From: Fidelibacterota bacterium
GTDB lineage: Bacteria > Marinisomatota > Marinisomatia > Marinisomatales > Marinisomataceae
Assembly: GCA_012963075.1 (NCBI GenBank)
Contig: DTWI01000005.1
Span: forward strand, 1 to 11,542
Length of the DNA: 11,542 nt
Reading direction: 5' to 3'
Below are positions 1 through 6,729 of this stretch, piece by piece. How positions within the stretch are numbered: position 1 is the stretch's first letter; every line of letters begins with the position of its first letter. A program made the translations under genes and the position numbers. Under the pieces are notes generated by a model. The model did no database searches, was not told the DNA's origin, and worked only from the letters and a program-made list of their open reading frames with translations.

Positions 1-12
1 ACGTATTTTTGT

Positions 13-117
13 TTAATTCGCATAAAAGAAAAATGGTATTAAAGAAATTAATAAAACAATAATAATAGTTATCACTGATTTCTTATATTTGTTAATTAAT
101 TCTTCTTTTTTATTCAT
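13..117 (-). CDS. small single-pass membrane protein (34 aa), unrecognised
   Basis: This short open frame begins with ATG at 117 and stops with TAA at 13. Its start overlaps the last 8 nt of the rhodanese gene (pattern ATGAATAA), a geometry typical of translational coupling. The product has a charged N-terminus (about residues 2-13, seven Lys/Glu) followed by one hydrophobic helix (about 15-32, rich in Ile, Leu and Phe) and only two further residues. The positive-inside rule predicts the N-terminus in the cytoplasm. No Shine-Dalgarno sequence is visible, so expression would depend on ribosomes finishing the rhodanese gene. I do not recognise a family. It could be a small partner of the membrane enzymes upstream, or a chance frame. 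The charge-then-helix pattern and the overlap favour a real gene. Confidence 0.5.
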   Translation of the reverse strand: MNKKEELINKYKKSVITIIIVLLISLIPFFFYAN

Positions 118-490
118 TGGTTAATGCATCCCACGCAAGCATACCACCATCAACATTAACAGCAGTAAAATCATTGGCATTTAGAATGTCTTTTCCTCTA
201 CTAGATCGGTTACCGCTTCGACATACTATATAAATTGTTTTATCTTTAACAGAACGTAGTTCATTCATTCTATCTACAAGTTCATCAATAGGAATAAGAG
301 TTGCCCCTTCAATATGCCCTAAAGGACCATAAAATTCTTCTTCTGTCCTAACATCAAGAACAATTGTATCATCAGCTAATACGCTGGATTTAAACTCTTC
401 CATTGTAATAACATCACTAAATTCTGTTCTCGCGCAACACATTAACGAAAAAGTAATAATAAATACTGAAATGAACTTAAACTTTATCAT
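110..490 (-). CDS. exported single-domain rhodanese-like sulfurtransferase
   Basis: A 126-aa protein with an N-terminal hydrophobic export signal (about residues 1-20) followed by one rhodanese domain (about 28-123). The family signatures are clear: LDVRTEEEF at 45-53, GHIEGA at 58-63, and the active-site loop CRSGNRS at 90-96, with Cys90 as the persulfide-forming residue. Such domains pass sulfane sulfur to acceptors or bind thiols, and this copy should work outside the inner membrane. Two adjacent Cys (18-19) sit where a lipobox would be, but Met or Cys at the -1 position is unusual, so lipoprotein status is uncertain. The start is supported by AAAAGGAAAA just before the ATG. The gene overlaps the preceding 35-aa frame by 14 nt and the following 34-aa frame by 8 nt. 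The substrate cannot be read from sequence. Confidence 0.88.
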   Translation of the reverse strand: MIKFKFISVFIITFSLMCCARTEFSDVITMEEFKSSVLADDTIVLDVRTEEEFYGPLGHIEGATLIPIDELVDRMNELRSVKDKTIYIVCRSGNRSSRGKDILNANDFTAVNVDGGMLAWDALTNE

Positions 491-584
491 TTTTCCTTTT
501 TTGTATATGACGTTTTATAGTAAAAATATTAAATAATGTGGCCAAAATAACCAACACCGTCATTAAAATTATTGTTCCTTTCAT
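477..584 (-). CDS. small single-pass membrane protein (35 aa), unrecognised
   Basis: This frame fills the gap between the desaturase and rhodanese genes. Its ATG at 584 shares one base with the desaturase stop (TAATG), and its TAA at 477 lies 14 nt inside the rhodanese gene, whose ribosome-binding site it contains. The product has one hydrophobic helix (about residues 4-23) and a strongly basic tail (KRHIQKRKNDK, 24-34), so the C-terminus should face the cytoplasm. A second in-frame ATG (residue 8, at 563) follows AAAGGA at good spacing and could give a 28-aa form. I do not recognise a family. The overlaps on both sides and the clean membrane-anchor architecture make it a likely gene. It may assist the membrane hydroxylase or only couple translation into the rhodanese. 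Confidence 0.55.
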   Translation of the reverse strand: MKGTIILMTVLVILATLFNIFTIKRHIQKRKNDKV

Positions 585-1276
585 TAGTCAATTTCCGTTC
601 CAAATACTTTATCCCAGATTGTAAAAGTAGAAGCATAATTGCCTTTATTTTTTGAGTGGTGGAGATCATGGTGTTCGGTACTACCATAAAAAGGAATGAA
701 AGATGTAATTTTTGACGATTTAATTCCAGAATGTATATCTAGCTCATGCAAATTTCTAATCGCAGACATCGCCCAAAATGCATAAATATTTATCTCAGAA
801 AAGGATGCAATAACCATCAGACCAATAAAGGGACCGATAGCTCCAAAAAACCATTCTAAAGGATGTGTGAAGATATATTCCATTGGAATAGGCATTGTGG
901 ATCGGTGATGGGTTTTATGAATATGTTTATATAAAAATTTTGTATGCAAAGCTTTGTGATAAAAATAGAAATATAAATCATCTATTAGAAAAATTAAAAC
1001 CAACTGCCAGATAAATATCCAAGCTGTGGGTAATGAAAAATCAATAAAATTTTGAAGAAGAAAGATACCAATGACTCCTACACCTAATAAAATAGAAATA
1101 TTAAATAAGATTAAAGGCAATCTTTTATAAAAACGCTTAGCAAAATACTCTTTGGGTTGAATGCGATAATCATTAATAAGATTAGTGTGTAAAATTAAAG
1201 CTGTATAGATATATCCTATAAGATTAGTAGAAACAAGTATAGCCACAGTAATGAGTATCGCAGTGCTTATATTCAT
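584..1276 (-). CDS. membrane fatty acid hydroxylase / sterol desaturase superfamily protein
   Basis: A 230-aa integral membrane protein with the histidine clusters of the fatty acid hydroxylase/sterol desaturase superfamily (PF04116), which bind a di-iron centre for O2-dependent hydroxylation or desaturation of lipids. Visible motifs are HKALH (107-111), HKTHH (120-124), HELDIH (177-182) and HDLHH (203-207), followed by the common C-terminal WDKVFGTE (221-228). Hydrophobic segments lie near 5-29, 54-76, 86-106 and 140-160, placing the His clusters on the cytoplasmic face. Substrate is unknown: sterol, carotenoid, fatty acid or alkyl lipid are all possible for this superfamily. It starts 23 nt after the phosphotransferase stop with no evident Shine-Dalgarno sequence and ends in a TAATG overlap with a tiny membrane protein gene. 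A lipid-modifying role fits the acyl-CoA genes upstream, but that link is inferred. Confidence 0.85.
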   Translation of the reverse strand: MNISTAILITVAILVSTNLIGYIYTALILHTNLINDYRIQPKEYFAKRFYKRLPLILFNISILLGVGVIGIFLLQNFIDFSLPTAWIFIWQLVLIFLIDDLYFYFYHKALHTKFLYKHIHKTHHRSTMPIPMEYIFTHPLEWFFGAIGPFIGLMVIASFSEINIYAFWAMSAIRNLHELDIHSGIKSSKITSFIPFYGSTEHHDLHHSKNKGNYASTFTIWDKVFGTEID

Positions 1277-1299
1277 AACGCTACAATTTAACTTACATG

Positions 1300-2475
1300 T
1301 TATTCAAAAAGATCATTTAATCTATTTTTTATGATTGCTTGATTTGCCATAATACCTAATGATTGTACAGCAATATTCAGCATGCTAAATCGCTTATCTT
1401 TGGTATATCCTTTATGGTATCTAAAATAAATTTGTTGTGCAATAATTGCTATTTTAAATAATCCATATACGTAATAAAAGGTAGGGTTTTGAATTGTTTT
1501 ACCAGATTTCTTCTCATACATACCAAGTAATTCATTCCGAGAAGGATTACCGTCCAAAGTGGTCGGACTTAATTGGAATATTCTAAGTTCTTCAGGATCA
1601 TTTTTATCCATCCAATATCCAAGCGTAGTTCCAAAATCCATCAACGGATCTCCAAGAGTTGCCATTTCCCAATCCAAAACTGCGATTACTTTTGTTGGAT
1701 CTTTGGGATCAAGTACCATATTATCATATTTAAAATCATTATGAATAATGGAGGGTGATGACTCTCTAGGTTGATTTTCGCTTAACCATTTTGCAATAAA
1801 ATCCATTTCTGGAATATTATCTGTTTTTGCATGATAATATCTTTTAGTCCATCCAGCAATCTGCCGTTCTATGTATCCATCAATTTTTCCAAAATTTATT
1901 AATTCACTTTTATTTAAATCTACTTGATGCAATTCTACTAATGTATCAACCAATGAATCAGCAATCCCTGAGATAGTATCAGAATCAGGTGCATTTTTCT
2001 GAGAAATCCCTGGTCTTAATATGTATCCCTTAACGCAATCCATTACATAAAAAGGAACGCCAAGAATAGATTGATCATCAGAATAGAAATGCACATTAGG
2101 AATTTTTGCAAATTCTGTTTTTAGTTTTTTCAATATCTGATATTCCCTAAACATATCATGTCCACCTTTTAGGCTATCTGCTCCATAAGGAGGTCTTCTT
2201 AATACAAGTTCATGATCGTTTGTTTTTAAATAATATGTTAGATTAGAAAAACCGCTTGGGAACTGTTTTATAGATAAATCATCTGTATTAAAACCTTTAG
2301 ATCTTAAAAAATTGCTAATGGATTCAACAGGAAGAGTCTCACCTTCTCTGATATCTTTAGGTAAATCCATTTCAAATGTAATATTATTATTATTTTTTAG
2401 AATCTTTGAAAATTTAAGATAGCATCTTAACCAAATTGAAATTGGCAAGTTAATTTTTGATTTCTTTCCAAACAT
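1300..2475 (-). CDS. APH-fold phosphotransferase, ACAD10/11- and LvaA-like (putative 4-hydroxyacyl-CoA kinase)
   Basis: A 391-aa protein with an aminoglycoside-phosphotransferase/choline-kinase fold. Visible motifs are a nucleotide loop FPSGFSNLTYYL (72-83), the strand LVLRRPP (91-97), the catalytic loop HNDFKYDN (245-252; Asp247 as base, Asn252) and the metal-binding VLDWEMATLGDP (267-278; Asp268). The last two closely resemble the kinase half of ACAD10/ACAD11 and bacterial LvaA, which phosphorylate the 4-hydroxyl of 4-hydroxyacyl-CoAs. This is family knowledge plus an adjacent dehydrogenase, not a direct proof of substrate. The ATG directly abuts the dehydrogenase stop (TAGATG, zero gap). 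Homologous sequence seems to begin near residue 40, so the basic N-terminal stretch may be an extension, or translation may begin at Met36 (2370); neither start has a clear ribosome site. No LvaB-like small helper gene is visible. Confidence 0.85.
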   Translation of the reverse strand: MFGKKSKINLPISIWLRCYLKFSKILKNNNNITFEMDLPKDIREGETLPVESISNFLRSKGFNTDDLSIKQFPSGFSNLTYYLKTNDHELVLRRPPYGADSLKGGHDMFREYQILKKLKTEFAKIPNVHFYSDDQSILGVPFYVMDCVKGYILRPGISQKNAPDSDTISGIADSLVDTLVELHQVDLNKSELINFGKIDGYIERQIAGWTKRYYHAKTDNIPEMDFIAKWLSENQPRESSPSIIHNDFKYDNMVLDPKDPTKVIAVLDWEMATLGDPLMDFGTTLGYWMDKNDPEELRIFQLSPTTLDGNPSRNELLGMYEKKSGKTIQNPTFYYVYGLFKIAIIAQQIYFRYHKGYTKDKRFSMLNIAVQSLGIMANQAIIKNRLNDLFE

Positions 2476-3669
2476 CTATTTAGAGTAAGATTTTAGAATC
2501 TCTCTAGCTACTCGTGCTTTATGCACTTCATCTGCTCCATCGTAGATTCTAGCGGCTCTCTCATGTCTATATAGAAGTGCAATAGGAGTATCATCAGTCA
2601 TCCCAAGAGCTCCATGCACCTGAAGTACACGATCTAAAACTTTTTGTAATACATTAGCTACATAAAATTTGATAGTAGAAATTTCTACCTTGGCAGAAAT
2701 TGCACCGTGTTCATCAATTTTCTTAGCTGTATCAAGAACCATTAGTCTTGAAGCATTAATTTCAGCACGAGACTCAGCAATCCAATTTTGAATAGTTTGT
2801 TTTGTTGCTAAAGGTTTATTTGGCGCAAGCTCACGGGTCAATGCCCTGTTGCACATCATATCAAACATACGTTCACATTCACCAACCCAACGCATACAAT
2901 GATGAATTCTTCCTGGACCTAATCTATCTTGGGCAATCTTAAATCCTTCACCTGCTTTTCCAAGTAAATTTTTTTCCGGAACAATACAATTTTCATATCG
3001 AATCTCAGCATGTGCATTCCAACCATCTCCTTCATCTCCCATCACAGAAATATTTCTAATAAATTTAAATCCTTCGGTATCGGTTGGAACAATAATTTGA
3101 CTAGCACGCAGATAAGGATTAGGGTTATCAGGGTCTGTAACTACCATAACAATAGCAAAACTCGCACCATCGGCTGAGGAGGTAAACCATTTATGCCCAT
3201 TAATGACATAATTTTCTCCATCTTTTTTTGCAATTGTCCCCATCATGGTAGGATTAGAACCCGCAAATTCAGGCTCCGTCATTGAGAAACAACTTCTAAT
3301 ATCTCCACTAAGAAGAGGTTTTAAAAATGTTTCTTTTTGATAATCAGATCCATGATCCATTAATATTTCCATATTTCCAGCATCTGGCGCTTGACAATTA
3401 AAAACATATAAACCATAAAAAGCATGACCCAATATTTCATAAATTTGACCTAATTGATATAAACTTAATCCTAGACCACCATATTCCTTCGGAATTTGAG
3501 GAGTAAATAAACCCAAAGATCGAACCTTATTTCTTTTTTCTTCTAGGTAAGGTAACTGTTCTTCAAAAGTCTGTTTAACATCAAATTTTTCTTCACTAAC
3601 CATTTCTTCTTTAATGAAGTCTTTGATGGTTGATTTGATTTTTTGAAACTCTTTATCTGTTATTGCCAT
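2476..3669 (-). CDS. acyl-CoA dehydrogenase, ACAD10/11- and LvaC-like
   Basis: A 397-aa FAD-dependent acyl-CoA dehydrogenase of normal family length. It shows the N-terminal helical domain, the flavin/substrate signature CFSMTEPEFAGSNP (127-140), the WFTSSADGA beta-domain segment (161-169), and the C-terminal HGALGMTDDTP (352-362) with YDGADEVH (376-383). In ordinary members the last motif is YEGT with a catalytic Glu; here Asp377 takes its place, and the DG-x-DEVH form resembles the ACAD10/ACAD11 and LvaC group. Those enzymes are reported to turn phosphorylated 4-hydroxyacyl-CoA into 3-hydroxyacyl-CoA rather than perform simple dehydrogenation. The gene begins 7 nt after the histidine phosphatase stop, with a weak purine-rich leader, and is followed with no gap by the matching kinase. 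The enzyme class is certain; the 4-hydroxy substrate is inferred from subfamily motif and neighbour. Confidence 0.9.
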   Translation of the reverse strand: MAITDKEFQKIKSTIKDFIKEEMVSEEKFDVKQTFEEQLPYLEEKRNKVRSLGLFTPQIPKEYGGLGLSLYQLGQIYEILGHAFYGLYVFNCQAPDAGNMEILMDHGSDYQKETFLKPLLSGDIRSCFSMTEPEFAGSNPTMMGTIAKKDGENYVINGHKWFTSSADGASFAIVMVVTDPDNPNPYLRASQIIVPTDTEGFKFIRNISVMGDEGDGWNAHAEIRYENCIVPEKNLLGKAGEGFKIAQDRLGPGRIHHCMRWVGECERMFDMMCNRALTRELAPNKPLATKQTIQNWIAESRAEINASRLMVLDTAKKIDEHGAISAKVEISTIKFYVANVLQKVLDRVLQVHGALGMTDDTPIALLYRHERAARIYDGADEVHKARVAREILKSYSK

Positions 3670-3676
3670 TTCTTTC

Positions 3677-4378
3677 TTAAATATATGTTTCTAATTCCTT
3701 AGAAAGCAAACTAACATTAAATCTTTTTAAAGTAAATCTTTCAGTTGTACAAGAAAACTCTGATATCGAAGCATTCTTAATAGCAAAATTTTGCTTCTGT
3801 ATATCCTGAGGACTACACTGTGTTGCTTCTCCATAGAGTGCTGATATTACCCCACCAGATGTTACAACTAAAATATTAGAAGCTTCGGGCAAAGAATTTT
3901 GTATTGTATTTAATGTTTTTTTCACTCTAGATCTAAAATTTGTGTACGATTCCAAATCTGTGTTGGTCAAGTCTAGTTCTGAATTAGCCCATTTTAATGC
4001 GATATATTGAAACATTTTAAAAAACTTCTTTTCCTGATTATCATTTTCATAGTTCTTATATAAATCAATTAGTTTGGAGTCGGATTGTAGAAGTTTTGGT
4101 GCAAAATATTGGGTTACTTCCATCAAATGGTTTTCGGCAAATCCATTTTCAATAGAAAAAGAGATTGTTTCGTTAGCATTATATCCCTCTATAATTCTAT
4201 CAAAAGTTTGTATATGGCGTCTGTGTGGACCAACAATTGCTTTATCAAAATTTAACTTCTGTTTTGCAAGTGCTTTACCAAGCTCAATAGACTGTTTAAT
4301 ACCTAAATTGCTAAGGTTATCATAGTCACCTTCGCCAAATGAGGCCTGACCATGGCGTACAAAGAATAATATATTAAT
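3677..4378 (-). CDS. histidine phosphatase (phosphoglycerate mutase-like) family protein, probable AUU start
   Basis: The protein carries the phosphohistidine motif FFVRHGQASFG near its N-terminus and GPHRRHIQTF about 40 residues later, typical of the histidine phosphatase superfamily (PF00300). Near the C-terminus the usual His-Gly-Gly appears as VVTSGGVIS, so the second catalytic His is replaced by Ser. An upstream ATG at 4426 would give 249 aa but adds 16 unlikely residues, overlaps the hydratase gene and lacks a ribosome site. Instead AAGGGG (4385-4390) stands 6 nt before an ATT codon at 4378, which gives 233 aa and puts RHG about 8 residues in, as expected. I therefore choose AUU initiation. 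It lies between hydratase and dehydrogenase genes, so it may act on phosphorylated acyl-CoA intermediates; this is inference. Confidence 0.8.
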   Translation of the reverse strand: MNILFFVRHGQASFGEGDYDNLSNLGIKQSIELGKALAKQKLNFDKAIVGPHRRHIQTFDRIIEGYNANETISFSIENGFAENHLMEVTQYFAPKLLQSDSKLIDLYKNYENDNQEKKFFKMFQYIALKWANSELDLTNTDLESYTNFRSRVKKTLNTIQNSLPEASNILVVTSGGVISALYGEATQCSPQDIQKQNFAIKNASISEFSCTTERFTLKRFNVSLLSKELETYI

Positions 4379-4384
4379 TGTTTT

Positions 4385-4390
4385 CCCCTT
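4385..4390 (-). promoter_or_regulatory. ribosome-binding site deciding an AUU start
   Basis: AAGGGG on the minus strand immediately follows and partly overlaps the TAA of the MaoC-like gene (TAAAGGGG). It is spaced 6 nt from the ATT codon at 4378. No ATG, GTG or TTG occurs in frame between the upstream ATG at 4426 and the RHG motif near the expected N-terminus. The site therefore supports non-canonical initiation of the histidine phosphatase gene. Confidence 0.5.
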
Positions 4391-4857
4391 TATTCGTAAA
4401 TAAGAAAAACTAATTCTGCAACACATGCAGGTTTTTCACTATTTTTTAATTCAAAAGTCAAAGATACAATTAAACGTGCACCTTTTCCTCTTTGGTTATC
4501 CATTTTCTCGAAACTCTTCAAAACTACCTTACCTCTCACTTCGCTGTTTACTGGAACAGGAGCAGTAAAACGTACACGGTTTAGCCCATAATTAATGCCC
4601 ATTTTTACTGATTTAACCGCATAGGTATCCTCTAACATCCTTGGAGCTAATGATAAAACAAGGAATCCGTGTGCTATAGTCGTTTTGAAAGGTGATAAAA
4701 GTTTTGCCTTCATAGGCTTGGTATGAATCCATTGAAGATCTCCAGTTACTTCTGCAAATTCATTAATTTGTTTCTGAGTAATTTTTTGCCATTCAGTGAC
4801 GCCAAGTTCTTCACCTACACTGGCTCCTAATTCACTGATATTTTTAAATACTTTCAT
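4390..4857 (-). CDS. MaoC-like (R)-specific enoyl-CoA hydratase / dehydratase
   Basis: A 155-aa hot-dog-fold protein of the MaoC family. The hydratase-2 signature is present: FAEVTGDLQWIH (about 34-45) with the catalytic Asp and His five residues apart, followed by SPFKTTIAHGFL. These enzymes add water to trans-2-enoyl-CoA to give (R)-3-hydroxyacyl-CoA, or do the reverse. The usual NP before the catalytic His is QW here, a common variant. I start at the ATG at 4857 rather than the TTG two codons upstream, because MKVFKNISEL is a normal beginning for this family. It begins 9 nt after the MATE stop. Directly downstream lie the phosphatase, dehydrogenase and kinase genes, so it probably handles the 3-hydroxyacyl-CoA or enoyl-CoA of the same route. 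Its exact substrate chain length is unknown. Confidence 0.88.
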   Translation of the reverse strand: MKVFKNISELGASVGEELGVTEWQKITQKQINEFAEVTGDLQWIHTKPMKAKLLSPFKTTIAHGFLVLSLAPRMLEDTYAVKSVKMGINYGLNRVRFTAPVPVNSEVRGKVVLKSFEKMDNQRGKGARLIVSLTFELKNSEKPACVAELVFLIYE

Positions 4858-4866
4858 ATACAAAAA

Positions 4867-6228
4867 TTAAGAGTTCGAAGCGTCTCCCACAATATGAAAT
4901 TTTCTAAGATAATATTGAAGAAATAGGAATGAAATTACCGTTGCTATTACAATTGCTAATACCTGGGAATACCATACCCAAACAACAGGTTTTCCTGTTT
5001 GATAGAAATATAGAGAAAGTGGAGCAGTAATCACTAAAACTCTAATCGTAGTTACCACCAATAAAGGCATTCCTTGACCAAATGCTTGACAAATTCTAGC
5101 ACATATTACACTGACTGCAACTGCCGGATATACCAATACGATTATTTTTAGATAGGTAATTCCAATAGACAAAACCTCTTGATTTGATGTGAAAATTGGT
5201 AAAATAATTTTTGCAGATAAAAAGAGGATAGCTACATTCACTAGAGTAATCATAAATGCCCTCGAAATCCCATATTTTACTATCCATACTAGTTTAGAGA
5301 ATTCCTTGGCACCAAAAAACATACCTACAATTGTCGTTAGTGCAATTGCAATTCCCAAGCAAGGCATAAATAATAGCATATCTATCCGAGAAACAATTTG
5401 ATATGCTGCTACTGATTCAGAAGAATAGTTAATCAAGATTTTATTGAGTACAGCTTGTCCAAAAGAAATAATTAACATCGACAATGAGGATGGAATTCCT
5501 ACCTTAAATATCACATTTAGTATATTAGGAGTGTAACGAAAATGCCTAAAATTGAATGAAATAAATGTTTTTTTCATGACAAAAATAACCGTGAAATACA
5601 TCACCAACATTATCACCTGACTTAAAACAGTTGCAATTGCTGCACCATCAACACCATATTCAAGCAAAAAGATAAAAATAGGGTCCAATATAACATTTGC
5701 TATTGTTCCAACTAAACCAATAATCATTGGAATTTTCGTTTCCCCTTCTCCAGCAAGAATAGCTCTAAAAAACAATGAGAATACTACCCCGCCTATTCCA
5801 AAAGTCAATATCTTTAAATAAGAATGGGCAGTATCAAGAATATGATCATATGCGCCCAACAATATTAGTAAATCTTTTCCAAAATAGACCCCTAATACGG
5901 TCAATAATACGGTAATAGCAATCCCTAACAAAATAGCATGTTCGGCACAATTATCTGCATTTCTTTTATCTTTTTTACCAATATATTGGGCGATAGATGC
6001 TGTTACACCAGCTCCCAATCCAACAGTCAATCCGATAATAATAAAAAAAAGTGGACTCACAAAAGCAACGGCAGTGACTTCATCTGCTCCCAACCAGCCA
6101 ATAAACATAATATCCACAACATTAAATAATGTTTGAACCATCATTCCCGCAATAATAGGAAGTGCCATGGACCATAACGCTCGTGCAGGATCATTAAGGA
6201 ATGATTGTAGACGTGACTCTTTTTGCAT
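4867..6228 (-). CDS. MATE family multidrug/metabolite efflux transporter
   Basis: A 453-aa inner-membrane protein with about twelve hydrophobic segments arranged as two MatE repeats (about 19-180 and 240-400). Family features include the first helix ALPIIAGMMVQTLFNVVD (22-39), the AILAGEGETKIPM loop (156-168), NVILDPIFIF (178-187) and YGVDGAAIATVLSQ (191-204). MATE proteins export cationic drugs or metabolites using a Na+ or H+ gradient. The length is typical and no frame disruption is seen. The ATG lies 9 nt after the msrB stop, with AAGAGAA as a modest ribosome site. Specificity cannot be deduced; the sequence resembles the NorM/DinF-like bacterial groups in general form. Its place between an oxidised-protein repair gene and acyl-CoA genes suggests export of a reactive or lipid-derived compound, but this is speculative. 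Confidence 0.92.
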   Translation of the reverse strand: MQKESRLQSFLNDPARALWSMALPIIAGMMVQTLFNVVDIMFIGWLGADEVTAVAFVSPLFFIIIGLTVGLGAGVTASIAQYIGKKDKRNADNCAEHAILLGIAITVLLTVLGVYFGKDLLILLGAYDHILDTAHSYLKILTFGIGGVVFSLFFRAILAGEGETKIPMIIGLVGTIANVILDPIFIFLLEYGVDGAAIATVLSQVIMLVMYFTVIFVMKKTFISFNFRHFRYTPNILNVIFKVGIPSSLSMLIISFGQAVLNKILINYSSESVAAYQIVSRIDMLLFMPCLGIAIALTTIVGMFFGAKEFSKLVWIVKYGISRAFMITLVNVAILFLSAKIILPIFTSNQEVLSIGITYLKIIVLVYPAVAVSVICARICQAFGQGMPLLVVTTIRVLVITAPLSLYFYQTGKPVVWVWYSQVLAIVIATVISFLFLQYYLRKFHIVGDASNS

Positions 6229-6237
6229 AAAATTCTC

Positions 6238-6729
6238 TTACTTAAAAAGGGATAAGTACTCTCTATAACCTTCTTTTTCCATATCCTTAAGAGGAATAAA
6301 TTTTAATGCAGCAGAGTTAATACAATAACGTAATCCTGTTGGATCAGGACCATCATTAAATATATGACCTAAATGAGAATCACTGTTTTTTGCCTTGACC
6401 TCTGTTCGAGGAACAAGTAGTTGATAATCCTGTTCAAATTTTAGATTTTTCTTACTAATTGGTTGATAAAAAGAAGGCCATCCTGTTTTAGAATCATATT
6501 TGTGTTGGGAAGAAAACAATGCTTCTCCTGACACAATATCAACATAAATACCAGGTTCTTTATTATTCCAATATTCATTATTAAATGCCGGTTCTGTTCC
6601 ACATTCTTGTGTCACATAATACTGTATATCACTTAATTCTGCTTTTTTCTCTGACATTAGATTGTCTGTAGTTTGAGCATACAAAACGTTTAAAACAACA
6701 CCTAATAACAAGATTTTGGGATAATTCAT
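6238..6729 (-). CDS. msrB: exported peptide-methionine (R)-S-oxide reductase
   Basis: A 163-aa MsrB with an N-terminal signal peptide (about 1-18, ending LYAQ), so it should repair methionine-R-sulfoxide outside the inner membrane. The SelR domain covers about 35-150: [10 protein letters not shown] (40-49), KTGWPSF (81-87), a His pair in [11 protein letters not shown] (118-128), and the catalytic Cys136 in [11 protein letters not shown] (134-144). Cys43, in the position often used for the resolving thiol, is present. The CxxC pairs that hold zinc in many MsrB proteins are absent: the segment [13 protein letters not shown] (60-72) has none. It needs a thiol donor such as a thioredoxin-like protein, not encoded here. 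It is the first gene of the leftward unit, divergent from the TonB receptor, with 9 nt before the MATE gene. Confidence 0.93.
   Translation of the reverse strand: MNYPKILLLGVVLNVLYAQTTDNLMSEKKAELSDIQYYVTQECGTEPAFNNEYWNNKEPGIYVDIVSGEALFSSQHKYDSKTGWPSFYQPISKKNLKFEQDYQLLVPRTEVKAKNSDSHLGHIFNDGPDPTGLRYCINSAALKFIPLKDMEKEGYREYLSLFK

Noticed and set aside
433..439. Lipoprotein signal (two Cys near residues 18-19) in the rhodanese
   Set aside because: The residues before either Cys do not match a normal lipobox, so only an export signal is claimed.
1559..1758. Two overlapping plus-strand open frames of 61 codons inside the phosphotransferase gene
   Set aside because: They lie antisense to conserved kinase motifs, have no recognisable domains or ribosome sites, and are explained as shadows of the real gene.
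4379..4426. Extended ATG start for the histidine phosphatase
   Set aside because: It adds 16 residues not expected in the family, overlaps the hydratase gene and lacks a ribosome-binding site; the ATT at 4378 fits better.
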